From Lophium mytilinum (Eukaryota; Ascomycota; Dothideomycetes; Mytilinidiales; Mytilinidiaceae): 64,000 bases of DNA. The notes beneath the pieces are model-generated. The model made no database searches and had not been told where the DNA came from. It worked only from the letters and a program-made list of their open reading frames with translations. Each line of letters starts with the position of its first letter. The first letter of the stretch is position 1. The translations under genes and the position numbers were made by a program. The stretch covers positions 6,155 to 70,154 of the forward strand of contig MU004200.1 in the NCBI GenBank assembly GCA_010093605.1, written 5' to 3'. Positions 57,966 to 64,000 of this stretch are shown one piece after another.

Positions 57966-59083
57966 GGTGAGTGGTCGGACGGAGAGATTATCGAGACAGG
58001 TGTGCGACTCGAATAGTGGTGGAAAACTTGTAGCTTTAACGATGGGGGGGTCTTGAGTACAAGATATATGTTTAAAAGACTGAAAGGAATATGGCAGCGG
58101 CAGGAAAAATTCTAAGGAGGCGAACTAGAACTCCACTCCTCGTTTACAGACTGTTAAGTTCAGTTTCAAGGCTTGAATGGGACTCTATCCTCTCCCTGTT
58201 CGTGCATAGCTTTGAGCTGTAAGCCCCCTAAAGGAGCGCCTTTGCTCTGGTTTCCCGCAAGTACGTAAGCTCTCGTTCTTCGTCAAAGAAATATGGTTAG
58301 CCTTCTCTCCTTCAACGCTACACAGGCTCATGGCTAGTTCACCCCCCCTTGGCGCCCTACCCGTCGTGACTAATTCCCATCATATATCATGTAGAAGGAC
58401 TGAGTGGTGGATTTAACACAGCCTTTCACCCGTGCTATTCACGGTAGTCACCAAGTTGTTTCGTTCGGTAACGATCTGTAAGATTTCGAAGGCTGAGCCT
58501 CGGAGGCGAGCCGTCATCGGAAATCAGACGTGCGGCCTGAGTATGTCATTGGCTTCTGTGAATGAATGATACGGGAAGAGCTGAGATGTAGCACATGCTA
58601 GCGTAGTAGTCTTTCACGCAGTACCATGGAAATAGTAGATCTGGATGAACGTCATGCGAAAGAGTGGGGATACTAAGCGCGGGGATTCCGTCTCGTTGGA
58701 TCGAGTCGGATTTCGCAAGCCATAGGCAATGTCGCACTTGCGCACATCAACATCCTTTTTGAGATCGAAGTCCGGGTCGAGTCTGCCGAGGTGCTTATTG
58801 CTCGTATTTTGGCGTATGTAGGCAGTGGTGCTTTCCATTGAATATGCTAGGCGGATGTGTTCTTTGTTCAAGACGGTTACACCAACCCCTGTGATGGGAG
58901 GATTCGTTCCGCGAAAACTCAGGCTTGACCGACCGGCTTTCTAGCATCGACGCTGTTCCTGATAGTAGTTTCTGGCGTGCAGACCGGCGGTCAAGCTGTG
59001 GTATTTCTGTGTGTCTAGATCTTTGTCTAGCATGTCGAAACCCTTTCTCTTCTGCGTAATCTGTCTCAGAACATTCGAAGGAC
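57966..59083. other. Intergenic, bZIP promoter and MFS gene 3' flank
   Basis: 1.1 kb without a supported gene. No repeat or RNA was recognised. Confidence 0.4.
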
Positions 59084-61037
59084 TCACTCGCAGCATTCAT
59101 CGTCCTTTGTCTGCAACGATATCCCCTCCTCTCCCTCCACCATGTCCTCACCTCCCGCCTTAGCATCTGTTTGCAGTAAGAACGTCAGCACCCCCGCCAC
59201 TCCAAACATGACCGCGATTCCCCAAAACACAAGCTGTGGCATACTCCCCACACTCCACGAGTATACTAGAGTGCCGACCGTCGGCGCCACTATCCTCGCC
59301 AACGCTTGCAACAGCCCCAACGCTCCGAGCAGCTCTCCAGTCAAAGACGCGGGCAGCAATTTCGTCATCGCAGCCTCCGCAGTAGCCAGCCCAATCGCCC
59401 CGAGCGCAGCAACCGCACCGGATGCTGTGAAGAGGAAGGGGGTACGAGAAAGAGCGTAACCGAGGAAGCCGACCAGGTCGGAGAAGATGGAAGCGCGCAG
59501 GAGGGAGACGTCTAATCTATCGATTCCTACACCATTCCAAGAGTGTTGCAAGTGAGAGCCGTGGGGATCATGCATATGCATGCTGTTGTGGCTAGAGTGC
59601 TAGCCTGAGCCTGGATGAAAGTGTCGCGCGGCTTTTATGACTAGAGGGAGAACGAGTACGGTGGCGAGGGTGCGGAAGATGTTGACTGTGGACAGGAAGA
59701 TGCCGCTTTCGTGGTTGCCCCACCCGAATCGAAACTCAGAGTATAGCATCATTATGTTCATAGCGCCCATCATGGCCCCGAACATGATGGTGTTGATGGA
59801 TGCTAGGGCGATGAGGTTGCGTGATGTGCTTTTGGACACAAGAGGGTGGGTTGGTCTCAGAACTTGCAGCAGGCGGAGCGGATTGACACGCTTGGCCTTC
59901 TCAGTCCATGATCCACGAGACGGCCGGGCTAGATATTCTTTGAGATGTGTCAGTGAAGACGTGGTGCCAGCTTTGGAAAGGTTAAGGCTCTCAGGGACTA
60001 AAGCGAGGAAGAGGATGGCAAATGCTCGCATGGCCTGGTAGATGGTTGCTTAGCATCGCTTGATCAAGTTTTGGGTCATAGACTTACGAGGCCAGTGTAG
60101 AAGATCACGAGTGGCCGGCTCTTGCCACCACTCATCCCGATCAGACCCCCAAAAGCCGGCCCTACAGCCATTCCAAAAAACATACTCCCATGGAACCATC
60201 CCAGAGCGACATTACGGTCTTCCGCTTGCGTGCAGTCAGCTGCGTAAGCGGAAGCCAGCGCCATGACGAGGATGAATGAGCCACTGGAGAGGAGGTCAGC
60301 ATATGCAAGCCCACTGCGGCTGTTGCTGGACTATTTACGAACCTAAGCCCTTCCAGGACGAATGTGAGATAGACCCAATTCAGTGACAAAGAATCCGGTA
60401 GCGTAGCCAGCAATACCATGACTACCTCCGACACCAGGATCAACGTGCCTGAAGCTGCCAGCGGCTTCACGCGGCCGTAGTGGTCGCTCAGTTTCCCCCA
60501 GAAAGGCAACGTGATAGCGCCCAGGACACCGGCGATCAGGTTTCCCCAGAGATTCAGCATGGCCGCTGCGGACTCGACTTCTGGGACTGAACATTGGGGG
60601 TTGTAGTCCCCGACTATGACGGCTGAGGAGGTTTGGTTGCTAGGTGCACCCCCCACGTCCATATCTGCATGGCGACGCGCACCCTGCATGGGGTCATGAG
60701 ACGCAGGCGTGTTCTCAGTTACGATGTTACGGCAGATGAGCGAGATCAGAACATTCATTCTTGGCATTGACGTTGCGCCCATGGCGATGCTGAGGAGCAG
60801 AAATGTGGGCAAGAGCCAGAAGACCTGTCAGGGTCAGGAGGCGTGATCAGTTTCAACTCTGGGAAAACACACGGAAGGTCTTCGTAACCAATGCTTCTGT
60901 GTTAAGGGTGGACTCGAATAGGTTCTTTCTGCAGTAGAAGGGGTGAATTCTAGGCTGCCATGTCCGTTCGCTTCCCCTGAGTCTGCCTCATCTCCGTCTG
61001 CGACTCTTTGGTAGGTGTATGGGGTAGGCATGGCCAT
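59084..61037 (-). CDS. MFS transporter with an in-frame stop in the central-to-late loop
   Basis: Four exons on the minus strand fit: 61037-60873, 60824-60343, 60283-60088 and 60034-59084. All junctions are in frame, about 596 residues counting through one internal TAG at 59600-59602. The N-half shows LPTFLLLSIAMGATSMPR, LPFWGKLSDHYGRVKPLA (MFS motif A) and ALGWFHGSMFFGMAVGPAFG. The C-half shows SINTIMFGAMMGAMNIMMLY and four more helices. The stop falls in a His/Ser-rich loop (FHPGSG then HSSHNSMHMHDPHGSH) that is typically poorly conserved, and the same frame continues open for 171 codons with good helices. So it is a recent nonsense change (a CAG to TAG change would explain it), a read-through or edited codon, or a sequence error. 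A role in exporting the cluster product is inferred from position. Confidence 0.78.
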
Positions 61038-61916
61038 GTAACCCGTATCTGACGTCTCAAGAAAAGTACAGTAGAAGAAAGTTGACGTGCGAGAAAGGGT
61101 GGTGGGTAGAAATGAAGCGTGCGTAAGCTTATGTGACTGGGTGGACCTCAGCCCTGCGCTCTGGATAAGGGCTAGCGGACCGTGCCGCATCCATTTCAGC
61201 TGTCCGTGCCCTAAAAATGCTCAATATTGCTCAGGGAGGTCGAGATGTTATGCTGTGGGAACACACCCAAGCAGTAATAAGCATACGTACATTCAAGCTG
61301 ACAAAATGTGCTATCCTTTTCACGAGTTGCGTGCCGTGAAAACGACATCTGCGAATATCTCAGCATGACACTTGCGCCCGATGCCTTCAAGAGGAAGGTC
61401 TTGGAGATTCGGCTTTAAGCGAAGTGTGGAGCACCGAGCCTTTCGATCTGTGAAGGCACAAAGGCGTTGTGGCGTCAGGGGTGTCAGGGGGCGTCTTTTT
61501 TCGTCCGGCTAAAACGACGCTAGATCAGCCTAAGCGAGATCCTGCACGTGACGTCAAGAAGGTTACAAATTTCTCGAGGTAATAAGTACGCTCTCTGACC
61601 TTCATCCGCTATTCGCAACTATTCAGGCGCACCAATGGATCTTATTCCGCACCAAAGAGCGCGAGGAGAGAAACGGTAGACTAACAATATGCGGATTGCT
61701 ACTGCTGCAGTGACAGCTGCATTAAAGTAAAGCAGCTAAGAGAAAATAATACCATCGTCGCATTTCGCGAATATCAAGAAACCCCCCGAATCCAAGTTCG
61801 ATCCAGAACAAGACGCACTCGCACGCAGTTGACAGCAATCTCACAAATCTCTATCCCATCTCCCCTTCTTTTTCTCTTTCAGCACCCTTCAAAACCTTCG
61901 ACAGCCCCCCAGCCAC
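61038..61916. promoter_or_regulatory. Region between isocyanide synthase stop and MFS start
   Basis: About 880 bp. It should hold the MFS promoter. I see no gene and no copper-regulatory motif I can name with confidence. Confidence 0.4.
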
Positions 61917-64000
61917 CTAATCAAAATGGATCCGCCACATCTCCCGCTTGCAGCTGTCGCCCGCATACGCCGTGCGCGTATGCAGCATTGCCGTATTATC
62001 ACTGACCAGAATATCGCCCTGCTCCCACTCGAATCGCAGCGTCACGCGGCGGTCATACAGCAGCGCATTCACCACGTCGCTGATCTTTTGCGAGTCGTTC
62101 TCGATAGTTATTGCGCACGCAGAGAATTTCGTGTTACTTGCAGGCCACGGCTCATGCCAGCGTACGCACGGCGTGCCGTGGACGGGGTGGCGGACGACGA
62201 GGGGTAGGTTTGAGAGGTTGCTGTCCCAGAAGCCGTCGGTGACCATGCGCCAGCGGACGGCTTCGAGGCGGGCGAGGGTGTAGGGGGGCGGGAGGTGCTT
62301 GAAGAAGAGGCGTGAGGAGGCGAAGAGGGTGTGTCCGGTGCCTTTTGGGGCGGTTGCGATGCAGGTGAAGTATTGGAATCTGAAACGAATGAGCCGTCTG
62401 TGGAGTGTAGATGGGTATAGGAGTGAGAAACAGAAAGCTAGTTAACACTCACTTAGGTGGCTTCTGCACTTTGATTTCCTTCCCATCTGCGTCAAGCATA
62501 TCGTTCCCGTTCCCGTCTTTCTGCGTCACAAACTTGAAGACACCGTCGTAATGCATGGCCAACGCCTCGGAGCTGGTAACGTTGTTTCCCAGCTTGTCCT
62601 TGCGCCCGCTGTCCTTGACCTCTTGCAGAATCCCAAACGTCCACGGCTGTACCTCCCCCAGCTCGTGGGCACGGCTTATGAAGAGCTCGCGATTCGTCGT
62701 CTCCGCAAAGCCACGCAGCACCACTAGGGCCTGCATTTCCGCCAGTCTTCTTATTTTCTTGGCGTCGACATCGCGGAATGATGGTTTTGCGCCAGAAGCG
62801 TCCGGGATCCCGTGGATGATTAGTCCGCAGGGGTAAAGATACTCGAACTTCACGTTCGTCGTGCCGAAGTCGTATAGACGCGACTTCTCGCGGTAGTAAT
62901 AAGGACGTCTGTCTCGATACATTAGTTCGTGCGTGTCGCGGACTTCGTCGGCGTGTACAGTGCGAAAAGACCCATCTAGGCCAACGGCGATGCTAGAGTG
63001 CCACGGCGTCATGATCTGACCCCCATCTGGCGGAGGGATGAGGGGAATCGTGAGCTTGGTTTCACCGATGGAGGGATGGATGGAAAGGCGAACGTGGTTG
63101 GCGCACTTGGAGGAAATGGCAGCAGCAAAAGCCTGCGACGAGTATCAGTCGCGCATTGATGAAGGAGATGAACGAAGGGGCAATATTAGCATTTTGGGTT
63201 GGAACGAGGACTTACCTTGCCACGAAAAATCATCTTCAACGCCAACTCCTCAATCGCTCTCTTGAACCGCTTGTTCGGGCTCTTTTCATCCACCATCAAC
63301 TTCGCTAGCCTGCTGTTCGCTAGATCCTTGGTCAAGAACTTGATGTACCCCTTGTATGTCATGCATATATCCTTATCGCTTTTCACAGCGTCTCTGCTAT
63401 TAAAATCGACCGGCCCGAACTTCGCCATCAGTTCTCGACGGTAGCAACCAGCATGCGCCAGATACTCCTCTCTCGTGAGATCCGCATTAGTATCCTCGTG
63501 TGTTCCCAGAATGTCAACCACACGAAGAGTGGTGAGGTGAGTCAGATTCTTCGCCTTGATGATATCGCGCACCGCAGCCGAGTACTCCCAAACAACACTG
63601 TCCTCAACGCCCATGAGATCATTGTATACGAGCCCGTCGGACGTGATGGCCACAGTCGCCCCGTGCTCATATACCTCCCGGATGCTCTCACACAGCCCGT
63701 TCAGGTGCATCAGCGCTAGCTCTTCTCCTAGATCTGGAAGCGAGCCTAGGACCTTGTCGACACGGTTCGGGCTTTTAAATGGGAATGCGGGCAGCACCAT
63801 TCGTACCGGCTCGTTGTTCTTGACATACTTCTCGACGAAGGGGAGGAATTTTGCTTTGCCCGCCCATGGGATCTCGGAGGAATTACTGTTTTGGCCATAC
63901 TGCTGGATGATTTCGAGAATGCGGAGCGCGAGCTTGGCGGAGGGGCTGTCGAGGTCCAAGGTAATGGTAGCCTCGGCGAGAGAAGGGGTGCCAGGCGCGC
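61917..64000 (-). CDS. Isocyanide synthase-TauD dioxygenase fusion (ICS-TauD), 5' end beyond window
   Basis: Exons on the minus strand: from beyond 64000 to 63216, 63132-62453 and 62379-61917. About 641 residues are visible. The first half is a DIT1/PvcA isocyanide synthase domain: LRILEIIQQYGQ, LPAFPFKSPNRVDKVLGSLP, DLGEELALMHLNGLC, ITSDGLVYNDLMGVED and, after intron 1, HVRLSIHPSIGETKLTI. Such enzymes turn an amino-acid amine, usually of Tyr or Trp, into an isocyanide with ribulose-5-phosphate as carbon source. The second half is a TauD-type Fe(II)/2-oxoglutarate dioxygenase: VVLRGF, AMHYDGVFKF (H-x-D pair), MLHTRTAY (distal His) and the REMWRIHFD arginine. It would oxidise or decarboxylate the isocyano acid. 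Introns (GTAAGT...CAG and GTGAGT...CAG) are in frame. The reading frame is open to the edge, so the true start is not seen. Confidence 0.92.

Noticed and set aside
61917-62283. Plus-strand frames antisense to the ICS-TauD 3' exon
   Set aside because: They are shadows of the dioxygenase coding sequence, whose minus-strand frame carries the conserved residues.

Overview
The window looks like nuclear DNA of a filamentous ascomycete (Pezizomycotina; a Dothideomycete such as a Pleosporales member is my best guess). Support: short GT-AG introns of about 45-85 nt with CTAAC-type branch points, a Zn(II)2Cys6 factor, a HET-domain relic, a Stb3 homologue, a Rua1-type regulator, and a two-speed layout in which gene islands of ordinary composition alternate with very AT-rich stretches typical of repeat-induced point mutation (RIP).

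Layout: 1-7020 is an AT-rich block with a broken Ty1/copia remnant (3481-5136), other copies of its LTR, long GATA/TATC microsatellites and a 68-bp tandem duplication, followed by a TIR element (7022-7687). 8041-15105 is a gene island: a DUF1295 membrane protein and DNA topoisomerase III (divergent), a Stb3-like Sin3-binding protein and a 25-residue metallothionein. 15500-16700 is AT-rich with a solo LTR. 16900-24121 holds dynactin p62, NDUFAF5-like methyltransferase, an F-box/WD40 protein and a small membrane protein. 24950-27700 is AT-rich with three solo LTRs. 28027-35496 holds an aftiphilin-like trafficking protein, a PAS kinase and a small secreted cysteine-rich protein. 36668-38242 is a broken HET gene beside two more LTR copies (38385-39126). 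39680-48770 holds a Zn(II)2Cys6 factor, ribosomal protein uL13 and a Rua1-type regulator. 51019-56635 holds a sugar transporter, a perfect 155-bp inverted repeat, decayed coding sequence and a secreted SMP-30/gluconolactonase-like protein.

The most interesting part is the right end. A bZIP factor (56953-57965), an MFS transporter (59084-61037) and a fused isocyanide synthase (DIT1/PvcA)-TauD dioxygenase (61917 to beyond 64000), all on the minus strand, have the parts expected of an isocyanide natural-product cluster: backbone enzyme, regulator and exporter. The cluster appears to continue past the right edge. Its transporter carries an in-frame TAG between two otherwise intact halves, so it may be decaying, read through or misread.

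Exon coordinates come from reading splice signals by eye and checking that exon lengths preserve frame. They are predictions. No database search was possible.
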